From Rahnella ecdela (GTDB lineage: Bacteria > Pseudomonadota > Gammaproteobacteria > Enterobacterales > Enterobacteriaceae): a stretch of 64,000 nucleotides of DNA. Every line of letters starts with the position of its first letter. Within the stretch, counting starts at the first letter, position 1. Below, piece by piece: positions 1 to 9,168 of the stretch. The position numbers were made by a program, and so were the translations under genes. The stretch covers positions 1 through 64,000 of the forward strand of contig NZ_JAFMOY010000126.1 of the NCBI RefSeq assembly GCF_019049625.1, written 5' to 3'. Under the pieces are notes generated by a model. It saw only the letters and a list, made by a program, of their open reading frames with translations. It was not told where the DNA came from and did not search any database.

Positions 1-665
1 CCCCCCACCCCGAGAACTCCCCGCAAAGCGCCTGCGCCTATTTCATTGGCTGTATCAAAAAATTCGGCCGCGCTACCTGCGCCTTCCAATTTCCTAAGGC
101 GCAACTTATCAATCAATCCTGCCGCGTAAGTATCTCCGGGCTTAAGAAAATCACTCACATCCACGGCGCTGCGCACCGAACCCAGTAAACTACTTTTCAT
201 CCCCTCTTTTTTGGCTTTCGTCTGCTCAAGAGCGGGAGAACTTACTGGTGGGTTATTACAAGGAATAACGTTATTTTCAACACTGACAAGCGGCGGTTCG
301 ACCAGAGTGAGCAATGAACCAATATAGTTCATATTATTCATGCCAACCTGAGAACCGTGACGGGCCACCGGTTTCCCTTCAACGCTGACGGTCGGGCTGC
401 CAGTTAAAATGACGCAATCACCACTCGACAGTGACGTGCCGGAAGCAACTCCTGACCCGAGATTACTTTGGCTGCCTGCCATCACTGATCCGACATTTAA
501 AACAGAATATCCCCGTGCAGAAACCGTGCTGGCATACTGCTTTTTCCTGACAAGCGTCTGGAAACTGTCAAAAGGCACGGGCACGATCCCCACAATACAA
601 ACATCAGGTACAGAACTCACCGCCCTAAATGCCGCCTCTCCATCGGCTATGTGCTTATCCGCCAT
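1..665 (-). CDS. PAAR-like (DUF4150-type) T6SS spike/effector protein, C-terminus beyond window edge
   Basis: An open frame runs from an ATG at 663-665 to the left edge without a stop, giving about 221 visible residues; the C-terminus is missing. The N-terminus (MADKHIADGEAAFRA) leads into the motif PDVCIVGIVPVPF and later TGSPTVSVEGKPVARHGS, which fits the DUF4150 PAAR-like family. Such proteins cap the VgrG spike and often carry a toxin at the C-terminus. From about residue 140 the sequence becomes helical and linker-like, so a further domain may follow outside the window. The start codon overlaps the 3' end of the broken DUF2169 gene by 11 bases, which suggests translational coupling in the hcp-vgrG-DUF2169-PAAR module. 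The family call is from motif recognition; the effector role is inference. Confidence 0.7.
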   Translation of the reverse strand, partial: MADKHIADGEAAFRAVSSVPDVCIVGIVPVPFDSFQTLVRKKQYASTVSARGYSVLNVGSVMAGSQSNLGSGVASGTSLSSGDCVILTGSPTVSVEGKPVARHGSQVGMNNMNYIGSLLTLVEPPLVSVENNVIPCNNPPVSSPALEQTKAKKEGMKSSLLGSVRSAVDVSDFLKPGDTYAAGLIDKLRLRKLEGAGSAAEFFDTANEIGAGALRGVLGVG

Positions 666-1695
666 AGCAGGCTCCTTTAGTCATCGCGGGTACAATGCAG
701 CCCAGAACTCCTTCACGAAAGTTCAGTGATCGCGGTATCGTTAACCGCCATGTGGCATGGATAAGCCTTTCATCCAAATCGAACGTCAGCGTGTCGAGAT
801 TAGGTGCCAGCGTATGGTGATGGTTTTTTTCATCAGTCAGCACACAAACCGGTTTGTATTCCGGAAGGGCTGTGAGTATCTGGGGAGATTCGGGAAGCAG
901 GCCTTTAAGAAGTATGGGTTTTCGGCCACTGAGAAATTCGGGGTAACGCATCTCTGGGTGCGCTGACTGATAAAACTGAACATCAAAATCATCGGGTAGC
1001 AGTGGAAAGCGGCTGGAACGCCACGCGTCATCGTAAGTACCGGCAAATTTTAAGCGAGGGTCTCACCAGCGCGACATAGGTCCCAATCCCTGCGGGACGC
1101 TGGTATATGCAAGGGCCGAAAATTGCCCGTCGTCAATTTGCGGGGCAAAATATGACGATGATGTATCCAACTGATTAATATCAGGATAATAACCACTCCC
1201 GACGGGATTTTGCTGGAAAACTTGTTCTGTTCCATCAACATCAATCCAGCAACCGCCGAAAGCATATTCATATCGCAACGGTATTTGTGAAATGGGTTTT
1301 GGCGGTGTCAGTTGCCAACTATTATGATGATATTCCCACTGACACGGGCCGTGAATGTGGAGTGATTTCGTAAAGTTACCCACGCTGATGCTAGCGGGCC
1401 CAGCCAGCGACCGGGCGTTCTTTTTCTGCATGGGCCAGACCGATAACATGAATATCGGGCTGCTTTTTATACAGCACTAAGCCGTTTCAAATTTCAGGCT
1501 ACTTGTCTGAGGATCATCGTGATATTCATCGGCCATCACCAGTGGACGTTGATCCTCAGCCAAATCAGCCAGCAGACCACTTCCTTTCAGGCGAAAGGTT
1601 CCCCGAAAAACGATCACGTCGAAAAGTGCGCCATATACCCCGTACTTCTCAAACGTCATATGCGGAAAAGGTGTGTAATTCTGCAGTTCAATCAT
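655..1695 (-). pseudogene. Broken DUF2169-family T6SS accessory gene
   Basis: Joined across lesions, this reads as one DUF2169 protein of about 345 residues, with landmarks PLRYEYAFGG, SALAYTSVPQGLGPM, FAGTYDDAWR and LPDDFDVQF. Three lesions interrupt it. One base is missing near 1480, where a short T run appears shortened, so the frame meets a TAG at 1477-1479. An extra base near 1411 restores the frame. An in-frame TGA lies at 1063-1065, just after GLGPMSRW. Between 1411 and 1480 the homologous reading (VLYKKQPDIHVIGLAHA) sits in another frame. ATG 1693-1695 has AGGGA eight bases upstream; a GTG six bases further up has no suitable site. DUF2169 proteins are encoded beside VgrG and PAAR genes and are thought to help load spike effectors. 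Sequencing error cannot be excluded, but three unlike lesions argue for real decay. Confidence 0.75.
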
Positions 1696-1711
1696 CGCCA
1701 CATTCCCTGTG

Positions 1712-3700
1712 TTAATTGATATCCACTTTTTTGCCGTTGATTTTTACTAACCCGCTGGCCGCAAACTGGAACTCGGTACCGTTGATCGTCACTTTTCCAG
1801 AGTTAGTGAGCTTCATTGAACTGGATCCGCAAGTAAGCTCGATATGTTCCTTATTCATTTTTAATAGGCTACCGCCGACATTGATAGTTAAGTCATCGGT
1901 TACCGTCAGCGTGTAATTCTCGCCAACCCTGATATCTTGAGATTTCACTACTTTTTGATAATCAGCGCCTGTCACGTCGTTGAACTGATCGTTACCGACC
2001 TTGGTGTGCCGGTCTCTGGTCACAGTCAGCCGTTGATCATTATCCACTGTCACCGTTTGATCATTCGCCACCTTCACTTTCTGGTCGTGGCCCGCCTCTT
2101 TTTTCTTACCGACCGTCACCGTCTGCCCTTTGCCCACCGTCTCTGTGTGGTCAACCGTCACATCCGTCATCCGGTTATTCAGCACCTTGGTCTTCATGTC
2201 CTTCTGGGCATGGATCGACAGCAATTCCTGTGCGGTGGCATCTTCAAACATCAGCTCGTTGTAACCGCTGCCTTTGTAGGTTTGCGAGCGGATCGCCATC
2301 TGCGTTTTGGTGCCGGGTAAACTGCCGGGTGAGCGGTTGCTGGCGTGATAGGTGCGGCCGGTGATGATCGGTTGGTCCGGGTCGCCGTTGAGGAAATCGA
2401 CGATCACTTCCTGGCCGACGCGCGGAATGGCGATGTTGCCAAAACCGGTGCCTGCCCATGCCTGCGAGACGCGGATCCAGCACGAACTGCCTTCGTTGGC
2501 TTTGTTGTAACGATCCCAGGCAAATTTCACCCGCACGCGCCCGTGCTCATCGCAGAAGATTTCTTCTCCCGGCGGGCCGGTAACAATGGCAATCTGCGGG
2601 CCGTCAATGCGCGGTTTGGGATGCGGTACCGACCGCCACGTTTGCGACGCCGGGATCACCTGAAAGTGGCTGGAAAGTGTGGTTCCCTGACCTTCGTTGC
2701 CTATCAGCGCCTGCGGCTGGTCGCCCTGAATTTCACAGGCGACCACCTGCCACTGAGAGTTCAAATCCGCACGGGGGTGATCCGTCAGCGCAAAGCACAA
2801 ACCCGGCTGCATGCGCGGGGAATTAGACGTTCCGGAGACCATATCCGCGTTATTACGCCAGCCATCAATCTGATAACGGGCAAAATCTTCGCCGTGCTGT
2901 TCGTCTTTAAAGCGTCCGGGATAATCAAATATTTCATAAGCCGCATGCTGATAGGGCATCCGCCGCGGCTGGTCCTGAAATTGCGCCGGCCAGTTCGGGG
3001 CGGTGAAGGTGTAATCCTGCAACGTCACCTGCGAAGGCCGGATTTGCGCGCTGCGGCGGAAATTATTGATGCAATACGTCTCGGCTTCGGAGGCCGCATT
3101 GGGGTTGTAGGGGATCTTGCCCATGCTGGTCAGCGCCGTACAGTTGTCGGCAAAAGCCAGTTTCTGATCGTTGGCTTTGAGATATTCTTCTTCAAAAAAG
3201 AAAATGCCTTCTTCAGCAATCAGGCGCCGGATAAATTCGTAGTCGCTTTCCATAAACTGCACGCAAAACTCCCGCCAGTCGTGCCGGGCGCGAAACAGGG
3301 TATCGTATTTGACGATGCCCATTTCTTTGAGCAGTGGCTGGAGAATGCCCTCAATATCGAGGTTCTGAAAACTGCGGCAGTTGCGGCGCTGTGCGCTGCG
3401 CCAGAGGTTGGGACGGATGGTCAGGCGATACAGTGTCTGATGTTTACCGGTATCGCCCTGTTCGCAAAAGGTCACGATACCGCGCACCCGTCGTTTGATT
3501 TCTTCGCCCTGCCAGATAGTCAGAGTCGCCATTTCATCCAATACTTTTTCAAAGCCAATCGCCGGATCACTGCTGGCCAGTGTGACATCCAGCGTAAAGA
3601 GTTCGGAGTAGGCCTGAGATAGCTGAAAGCTCACGACAGCAAAGGTGTCTTTAGCCACGCTGCCAGCCATGAAGGTAAAGCGGGTTCCGTGTAGAGGCAT
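1712..3700 (-). CDS. vgrG: VgrG (TssI) type VI secretion spike protein
   Basis: This 662-residue protein forms the trimeric spike at the tip of the Hcp tube. It begins with the gp27-like hub (MPLHGTRFTFMAG, later ILQPLLKEMGI and FCVQFMESDYEFIRRLIAEE), continues into the gp5-like OB fold (GRVRVKFAWDR, SCWIRVSQ), and ends in a repetitive DQxVTV beta-prism needle (about residues 520-600). It finishes with INGKKVDIN, so there is no fused toxin domain and cargo must be bound separately, probably by the DUF2169/PAAR genes downstream. I chose ATG 3698-3700 because AGGGA lies eight bases upstream; an in-frame start at 3739 would add 13 residues unlike the family. The broken DUF2169 gene follows closely and hcp precedes it. 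Confidence 0.93.
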   Translation of the reverse strand: MPLHGTRFTFMAGSVAKDTFAVVSFQLSQAYSELFTLDVTLASSDPAIGFEKVLDEMATLTIWQGEEIKRRVRGIVTFCEQGDTGKHQTLYRLTIRPNLWRSAQRRNCRSFQNLDIEGILQPLLKEMGIVKYDTLFRARHDWREFCVQFMESDYEFIRRLIAEEGIFFFEEEYLKANDQKLAFADNCTALTSMGKIPYNPNAASEAETYCINNFRRSAQIRPSQVTLQDYTFTAPNWPAQFQDQPRRMPYQHAAYEIFDYPGRFKDEQHGEDFARYQIDGWRNNADMVSGTSNSPRMQPGLCFALTDHPRADLNSQWQVVACEIQGDQPQALIGNEGQGTTLSSHFQVIPASQTWRSVPHPKPRIDGPQIAIVTGPPGEEIFCDEHGRVRVKFAWDRYNKANEGSSCWIRVSQAWAGTGFGNIAIPRVGQEVIVDFLNGDPDQPIITGRTYHASNRSPGSLPGTKTQMAIRSQTYKGSGYNELMFEDATAQELLSIHAQKDMKTKVLNNRMTDVTVDHTETVGKGQTVTVGKKKEAGHDQKVKVANDQTVTVDNDQRLTVTRDRHTKVGNDQFNDVTGADYQKVVKSQDIRVGENYTLTVTDDLTINVGGSLLKMNKEHIELTCGSSSMKLTNSGKVTINGTEFQFAASGLVKINGKKVDIN

Positions 3701-3771
3701 TGTCAGAGTCCCTGAAGGCACAAAGTTAACGCCCTGCACTCCTCATGCAGGGCGAACTTATTAGCCGAAAA

Positions 3772-4290
3772 TTATGATTCCAGCGGTGCGCGCCAGTCAT
3801 CAGCGCCAGAAGTACCAGCCGATACGTGTTCCCACTCAATTTTGCGGTAAGCCAAAGAGACTTCGATCAATTGGGTGAATTCGCGTTTGGCGGGATCCTG
3901 GCAATGAGGCATATGACAATTGATATCCACGATGGTGGAATCAGTCAGACGGGTGGTGAAGAAATGTTCCTGCTTCCCTTCAACCGACGTGCGGTACCAC
4001 TTCATCTCAGTGGTCGGCAGCATTTCACCGGAAGCCAGTGCGTTATAAAGCAAAGGAACCGCTTTATTCAGTGCGACAGTGAAAATAAACGGCTTGTGTG
4101 CACGCTGCCCGGCTGGCTGACCTGATTGCGGATCGGTTGGAACGGTAACGATATGTTGGAACTCCTGTACCAGCATTTCGTTTTCATGCCCCTGAACATA
4201 AATATTACCGACTGATTCAGAAGTAAAAGCACCTGCGGTGATATTGCCCTGGGTTTGGCCGTTCATTGAGATATAACATGGGGTAGGCAT
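3772..4290 (-). CDS. hcp: Hcp (TssD) type VI secretion tube protein
   Basis: This 172-residue protein belongs to the Hcp family, whose hexameric rings stack into the secreted inner tube. Diagnostic parts are the start MPTPCYISMNGQTQGNI, ESVGNIYVQGHENEMLVQEF and the C-terminal YRKIEWEHVSAGTSGADDW. AAGGAG lies seven bases before the ATG. It is the first gene of a leftward module with vgrG, and diverges from the tssB operon across a 600-base AT-rich gap. A second, more AT-rich hcp closes the rightward operon at 23943; the two share only the family framework, so this copy is probably the one paired with the adjacent VgrG. Confidence 0.95.
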   Translation of the reverse strand: MPTPCYISMNGQTQGNITAGAFTSESVGNIYVQGHENEMLVQEFQHIVTVPTDPQSGQPAGQRAHKPFIFTVALNKAVPLLYNALASGEMLPTTEMKWYRTSVEGKQEHFFTTRLTDSTIVDINCHMPHCQDPAKREFTQLIEVSLAYRKIEWEHVSAGTSGADDWRAPLES

Positions 4291-4890
4291 CGTAAAACTC
4301 CTTGTAAATGATTAACACCAGTTTTATTAAGAATGAGATCTGTTATTTAAATCAATTTACTTTCTGAATCTCCATTACAGAGAAAGCAACAAAGAAATCA
4401 GCCAAATAAACCGGCTTGAATTTCATTTTTAGAAACAACTTTAGAAACTAATTTAGAAATCAATTACTATAAACAGAAAGAATTAACCTAACAGACTCAG
4501 CATCGAAAATAGCATCAAAGAATAAACTATAAAACAAGAAAAAAACCGGCATATCGGCAAGCAATAAAAATGAATAGCCAGTATGAATACCTAAAAACAA
4601 AAATATATAACACAATGATAAAAGCATTGAAGCGAATAAAAATAAATCAAATAAAATCATATGGATAGATATGACTTGGTGAGATCATCAATTTTAAATA
4701 AATATTTCAATTTAATTTTTTAATGATATTTATATACAAACAAAATTTGATAGTGGTAATTTAACGATTATCAAATCACTCCCATAGCATTAAATTACGC
4801 CCGGGCGGATAAAACAGATCTCAGCCTAACTTCTATCAACAAAAGCCAATCATATAACTGGCGGGTATGTAACATTAAGGATGATTCAGC
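4291..4890. other. 600-bp AT-rich divergent control region between hcp and tssB
   Basis: No convincing gene is present. The stretch separates the leftward hcp-vgrG module from the rightward tss operon, so promoters for both must lie here. I see three tandem 12-base units near the hcp side and no obvious sigma-54 site (TGGC-N7-TTGC). A hydrophobic 66-codon frame on the minus strand (4460-4660) has no ribosome binding site. The base composition is much richer in A and T than the flanking tss genes. Confidence 0.7.
4428..4463. repeat. Three tandem 12-bp units TTTAGAAA(N4)
   Basis: TTTAGAAA recurs at 4428, 4440 and 4452 with an exact 12-base period; the full units are TTTAGAAACAAC, TTTAGAAACTAA and TTTAGAAATCAA. 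They lie about 140 bases upstream of the leftward hcp start. Regular phasing close to one helical turn is what a multimeric DNA-binding protein could use, but chance in AT-rich DNA is possible. Confidence 0.5.
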
Positions 4891-5388
4891 ATGAGCAATA
4901 CCAAAGATGGCAGTGTTGCACCTAAAGAAAGAATTAATATTCGCTATGTGCCCAAAGCGGACGGATTAAGCTCTGAAGTAGAATTACCACTCAATCTTCT
5001 GGTTGTTGGCGACATGAAAGGCCGTCCTGAAGATGCCCCCCTCGATGAGCGTTCAGCGGTATCTATCAATAAAAACAACTTTAATTCAATCATGAGTGAA
5101 ACGGGCATCAGCCTGAATTTTAGTGTTGCAAACTCACTCAGTAATAAAAAAGGTGAGGAAGTTCAGGTCGAGCTTGATATCAAGTCTATAGAAGATTTTT
5201 CGCCGGACAACATCGTAAAACAAGTTCCTGAACTGAGAAAACTCCTTGAGTTAAGAGAAGCCCTGGTTGCTCTCAAAGGCCCGATGGGAAACGTGCCCGC
5301 TTTCCGTTCTCAGTTGCAGGCCTTGCTCGATCAGGAAGACTCACGCGCGCAACTTTTGAAAGAGCTCGATATCGTCAATAAGGCGTAA
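4891..5388 (+). CDS. tssB: TssB (VipA) contractile sheath small subunit
   Basis: This 165-residue protein is the small subunit of the T6SS contractile sheath, which pairs with TssC to form a helical tube around Hcp and contracts to fire. The IglA/VipA family is recognised from PKERINIRYVPKADG, VVGDMKGR and the C-terminal PAFRSQLQALLDQEDSRAQL. Length is typical. AAGGAT precedes the ATG by eight bases. It is the first gene of the long rightward operon, with tssC 20 bases downstream. Confidence 0.97.
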   Translation: MSNTKDGSVAPKERINIRYVPKADGLSSEVELPLNLLVVGDMKGRPEDAPLDERSAVSINKNNFNSIMSETGISLNFSVANSLSNKKGEEVQVELDIKSIEDFSPDNIVKQVPELRKLLELREALVALKGPMGNVPAFRSQLQALLDQEDSRAQLLKELDIVNKA

Positions 5389-5408
5389 ATCAAAAAGGGA
5401 TTTTCACT

Positions 5409-6893
5409 ATGTCATTACAGGAAGAACTGTCATCTGCAATTGCAAAATCTGCTGTACCGCAGAAGTCATTGCTGGATGAAATTATGGCGCAAACTCGCAT
5501 TCAGCCTGAATCGGATGGATATGATGTGGCACGTCAGGGCGTTGCTGCATTTGTTACCAGTATCCTGGAAACGGGCAGCCACGCAGAACCGGTCAACAAA
5601 CTTGCGGTTGATCGTATGATTGCCGAACTTGATAGCAAACTCAGCAAGCAGATGAACAATATTCTGCATGCGGAATCCTTCCAGCAGGTCGAATCATTCT
5701 GGCGCTCAATGAAGCTGCTGGTAGACAGAACTGATTTTAAAGAAAACATCAAAATCAATATCCTCCATGCTACTAAAGAAGAGCTGCTGGAAGACTTTGA
5801 ATTTGCGCCTGAAATTGTTCAATCAGGTTTCTATAAACATGTTTATTCTTCCGGTTACGGTCAGTTTGGCGGCGAGCCGATCGCCTCAATCGTAGGCAGC
5901 TACGCATTCAATAACAGTGCGCAGGATATGAAACTGCTCAGCTATGTCAGCGCCGTAGGAGCAATGGCTCACGCTCCGTTCCTGACATCCGTTTCGCCGA
6001 ATTTCTTTGGCCTGAATTCGTTTACTGAATTACCGACGATTAAAGATATCTCCTCCATTTTTGAAGGCCCTTCTTACACCAAGTGGCGTGCGCTTCGTGA
6101 AACGGAAGATGCCCGCTATCTGGGTCTGACTGCACCACGTTTTCTGTTACGACTGCCTTACTCCCCTGTTGAAAATCCGGTGAAGAAATTCAATTACCAG
6201 GAAGATGTTAGCCACAATCATGAAGATTATTTGTGGGGCAATACGGCTTATCTTCTGGCCAGCAGCCTGACGGATAGCTTCGCTAAGTACCGCTGGTGCC
6301 CGAACATTATCGGTCCGCAAAGTGGTGGCGCAGTCAATGATCTGCCGGTTCATCTATTTGAAGCAATGGGTCAAACCCAGGCCAAAATCCCGACAGAAAT
6401 CCTGGTGACTGATCGCCGTGAATTTGAATTGGCGGAGGAAGGTTTTATCACGCTGACCATGCGCAAGGGCAGTAACAACGCGGCATTCTTCTCCGCGAAC
6501 TCAGCGCAAAAACCACGAAAATTCCCGGGAACACCAGAAGGTAAAGTTGCTGAAACGAATTACAAGCTGGGGACTCAGTTACCCTACATGTTCATCATCA
6601 ACCGCCTGGCTCACTACATAAAAGTCCTGCAGCGTGAGCAAATCGGGTCGTGGAAGGTGCGTAATGATCTGGAACGCGAGCTGAATAATTGGATCAAGCA
6701 ATATATCGCCGACCAGGAAAATCCACCCGCCGATGTCCGCAGCCGCAAACCATTGCGGGCAGCCAAAATTGATGTGCTGGATGTCGATGGTGATCCGGGT
6801 TGGTATCAGGTCGCAATTTCTGTACGTCCGCATTTCAAATATATGGGAGCTAACTTCGAATTATCTCTGGTCGGCAGGCTTGATAAGGAATAG
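5409..6893 (+). CDS. tssC: TssC (VipB) contractile sheath large subunit
   Basis: This 494-residue large sheath subunit interlocks with TssB in the cytoplasm. Family signatures include VESFWRSMKLLVDRTDF, FYKHVYSSGYGQFGGEP, LGLTAPRFLLRLPY and DYLWGNTAYLLASSL. The C-terminal part (DVDGDPGWYQVAISVRPHF) is the usual conserved end carrying the sheath strands. Length fits the family. AAGGGA stands ahead of the ATG, and the stop lies two bases before tssE, so translation of the two is probably linked. Confidence 0.97.
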   Translation: MSLQEELSSAIAKSAVPQKSLLDEIMAQTRIQPESDGYDVARQGVAAFVTSILETGSHAEPVNKLAVDRMIAELDSKLSKQMNNILHAESFQQVESFWRSMKLLVDRTDFKENIKINILHATKEELLEDFEFAPEIVQSGFYKHVYSSGYGQFGGEPIASIVGSYAFNNSAQDMKLLSYVSAVGAMAHAPFLTSVSPNFFGLNSFTELPTIKDISSIFEGPSYTKWRALRETEDARYLGLTAPRFLLRLPYSPVENPVKKFNYQEDVSHNHEDYLWGNTAYLLASSLTDSFAKYRWCPNIIGPQSGGAVNDLPVHLFEAMGQTQAKIPTEILVTDRREFELAEEGFITLTMRKGSNNAAFFSANSAQKPRKFPGTPEGKVAETNYKLGTQLPYMFIINRLAHYIKVLQREQIGSWKVRNDLERELNNWIKQYIADQENPPADVRSRKPLRAAKIDVLDVDGDPGWYQVAISVRPHFKYMGANFELSLVGRLDKE

Positions 6894-6895
6894 CA

Positions 6896-7327
6896 ATGAG
6901 TACGCCAGGCCGTAAACGGGATGTTTCCGCCAGTTTGTTTGAACGTATCGGGGGCGAGTCTTCAGGATTTTCCCGTGCAATACAGATTGAAAGATTGCAA
7001 ATGTCGATAAAAAGAAACTTGCGCAACATTCTGAATGCCCGGCCTGGTAGCTGTCAGAGCACCTCGGAATTAGGCGTGATTGATCTTAATGACGCCACTG
7101 CCACCTCGGCTGATTTTCGAAAAACCGTTGAACACGCCATTGAAGAATGTATCGAACATTTTGAGCCGCGGGTTAAAAAGGCACAGGTTCAGGCAGTAAA
7201 TAACGACGGATACAACCCTATGGATCTTAATTTCCATATTGTCGCGCATATCGATTTTAACGGGCTCAGGGATGTCGTTGAATTCAACATGCAGCTCGAT
7301 AATTACCACCATTACCAACTGGATTAG
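6896..7327 (+). CDS. tssE: TssE baseplate wedge protein (gp25-like)
   Basis: This 143-residue gp25-like baseplate protein connects the wedge to the sheath and starts its polymerisation. Recognisable parts are ASLFERIGG near the N-terminus, the helix IKRNLRNILNARPG, and the run LGVIDLNDATATSAD common to TssE. It starts two bases after the tssC stop and ends five bases before tssF, so it is tightly coupled to both. Length and composition match the family. Confidence 0.95.
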   Translation: MSTPGRKRDVSASLFERIGGESSGFSRAIQIERLQMSIKRNLRNILNARPGSCQSTSELGVIDLNDATATSADFRKTVEHAIEECIEHFEPRVKKAQVQAVNNDGYNPMDLNFHIVAHIDFNGLRDVVEFNMQLDNYHHYQLD

Positions 7328-7332
7328 GCATC

Positions 7333-9168
7333 ATGTCATTTGAGGAAAAGTATTTTCGCGAAGAGCTGGATTATTTACGTCAGCTGGGAAAATTATTGGC
7401 TAAAGAAAAACCTCATCTGGCGCCTTTTTTGGCAGAAAAAGAAGCCGATCCCGACGTTGAACGTTTGCTGGAAGGTTTTGCTTTTCTTTCAGGAAATCTG
7501 CGATCAAGAATTGAAGACGAATTTCCAGAACTTACTCATAGTTTGCTGAATATGCTTTGGCCAAATTATCTTCGTCCGACTCCCAGTATGACCGTGATGG
7601 AGTTTATTCCCGATCCTAAAACTGTCACGACGGCATTCCTGGTCGAAGCAGGCTCTCAGGTCATGAGTGATTCAGGAAAAATTACCGGACAAATGCTGGA
7701 GGGTTCTCCCTCAGAACCGGTTCCGGCATGTAAATTCACACTCGGTCGTGGCGTATGGTTGTTGCCATTGAGCATTTCTGATGTGACATCTAACAATAGT
7801 CATAAACAAGGCTCTGTGGATATTACGTTTCTCAGCAGTAAACAGCAGGAAATGCGTTCTCTTGATTTCGATAAAATGCGTTTATGGCTGGGAAATGATG
7901 ATAACTACACTCGCTATCAGCTCTATTTATGGTTGTGCGAATATATAACCCACGCCGAACTTATTGTCGGTGAGAAAGCGATCCGCCTGCCGGATTTCAG
8001 GCTCTCTCCCGTAGGTTTTACCAAGCAGGATGCGCTGCTGCCCTATCCCAAAAATGTCTACAGCGGCTATCGAATCCTGCAGGAATATCTCTGTTATTTA
8101 GACAGTTTTTTCTTCTTTGATGTTGAGGGTATTCATTCGCTTACGGAGGGTCTGATGGCAGATGAATTTATTCTGCGATTACATTTCTCCCGCCCTCTGC
8201 CACCTGATATAAAACTGCGTCAGGACTCAATACGTTTATATTGCACCCCGGCAGTCAATCTTTTCACTGAGCATGCAGAAGCCATAGTTCTCAATGAAAC
8301 TTCAACAGAGTATTTGCTGGAAGCACATCATAAACTTGCAGAATGCTACGACATTTTCTCAGTGGATAATGTTGAAAGCGGATGGCAAAGAGAAAATGAG
8401 GACGGTAAAGCCGCTGATAACATGACAAGAAGTTATACCTCCTTTGAAAGTTTCCAGCATCAGGTGGAATATTCGCAACAGCGCGAAGCTTTATATTATC
8501 GGGTTAAAACGCAACCCTCATTAATCTATCAGGGATTTGAACACCATATTTCATTTGTGCATGGCGATGGCGCCGTTCAAAAGAGAACCTATTCTGGCGA
8601 AAATCATGAAATAGCCTCAGTGGCTTTGACCTGCACTAACCGCGATCTGCCTTCTCAACTTAAAACCGGAGACATTTGCCGCGCCAATGGCAAAGAACCA
8701 GCCATAACATCTTTTCGCAATGTCACACGCCCTTCGCTGCCACTTTATCCGGTTCTTGATGGCAGTCTGCACTGGTCATTATTGTCAAATATGAGCCTTA
8801 ACTATTTGTCATTACTGGATATTGATGCACTTAAACAAATCCTTAGGACATACGATTTGCCCGGTATACATCATCCCCAGGCAGCCCGTTTGTCACAGCA
8901 AAAACTTGACGCTATGGAGCAGATTGAAACTCACCCTGTCGATCACTTATTTAAGGGTGTACCCGTGAGAGGCCTGGCATCCACGCTTTATATTCGTCAG
9001 GCACCTTTTGTCTGCGAAGGTGATTTGTATTTGTTAGGTACGGTGCTTTCTCATTTCTTTTCGCTTTACTGCAGCATTAATAGCTTCCACGAATTAAAAG
9101 TGGTCAATATCGATAATCAGGAGTGCTACGAATGGCCGGAAAGAATAGGTCAGCACGCGCTGATTTAA
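7333..9168 (+). CDS. tssF: TssF baseplate wedge protein
   Basis: This 611-residue baseplate protein builds the wedge with TssG and TssK. The N-terminus (FREELDYLRQLGKLLAKEKP, LEGFAFLSGNLRSRIEDEFP, LLNMLWPNYLRPTPSM) is the classic TssF/VasA signature, and the C-terminal half retains LPLYPVLDGSLHWSLLSNMS and RGLASTLYIRQAPFV. Length is usual. The 3' end overlaps the preferred tssG start by 37 bases. No anomaly is visible. Confidence 0.96.
   Translation: MSFEEKYFREELDYLRQLGKLLAKEKPHLAPFLAEKEADPDVERLLEGFAFLSGNLRSRIEDEFPELTHSLLNMLWPNYLRPTPSMTVMEFIPDPKTVTTAFLVEAGSQVMSDSGKITGQMLEGSPSEPVPACKFTLGRGVWLLPLSISDVTSNNSHKQGSVDITFLSSKQQEMRSLDFDKMRLWLGNDDNYTRYQLYLWLCEYITHAELIVGEKAIRLPDFRLSPVGFTKQDALLPYPKNVYSGYRILQEYLCYLDSFFFFDVEGIHSLTEGLMADEFILRLHFSRPLPPDIKLRQDSIRLYCTPAVNLFTEHAEAIVLNETSTEYLLEAHHKLAECYDIFSVDNVESGWQRENEDGKAADNMTRSYTSFESFQHQVEYSQQREALYYRVKTQPSLIYQGFEHHISFVHGDGAVQKRTYSGENHEIASVALTCTNRDLPSQLKTGDICRANGKEPAITSFRNVTRPSLPLYPVLDGSLHWSLLSNMSLNYLSLLDIDALKQILRTYDLPGIHHPQAARLSQQKLDAMEQIETHPVDHLFKGVPVRGLASTLYIRQAPFVCEGDLYLLGTVLSHFFSLYCSINSFHELKVVNIDNQECYEWPERIGQHALI

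Noticed and set aside
2041-2165. Repetitive DQxVTV coding units that look like a DNA tandem repeat
   Set aside because: Explained by the beta-prism needle of VgrG; the repetition is at protein level and typical of the family.
2345-3622. 425-codon open frame on the plus strand inside vgrG
   Set aside because: Antisense to the clear VgrG coding frame; the reading has no family motif and is a codon-bias shadow.
4460-4660. Hydrophobic 66-codon frame on the minus strand between hcp and tssB
   Set aside because: No ribosome binding site, very AT-rich region where hydrophobic codons arise by chance, and no recognised family.
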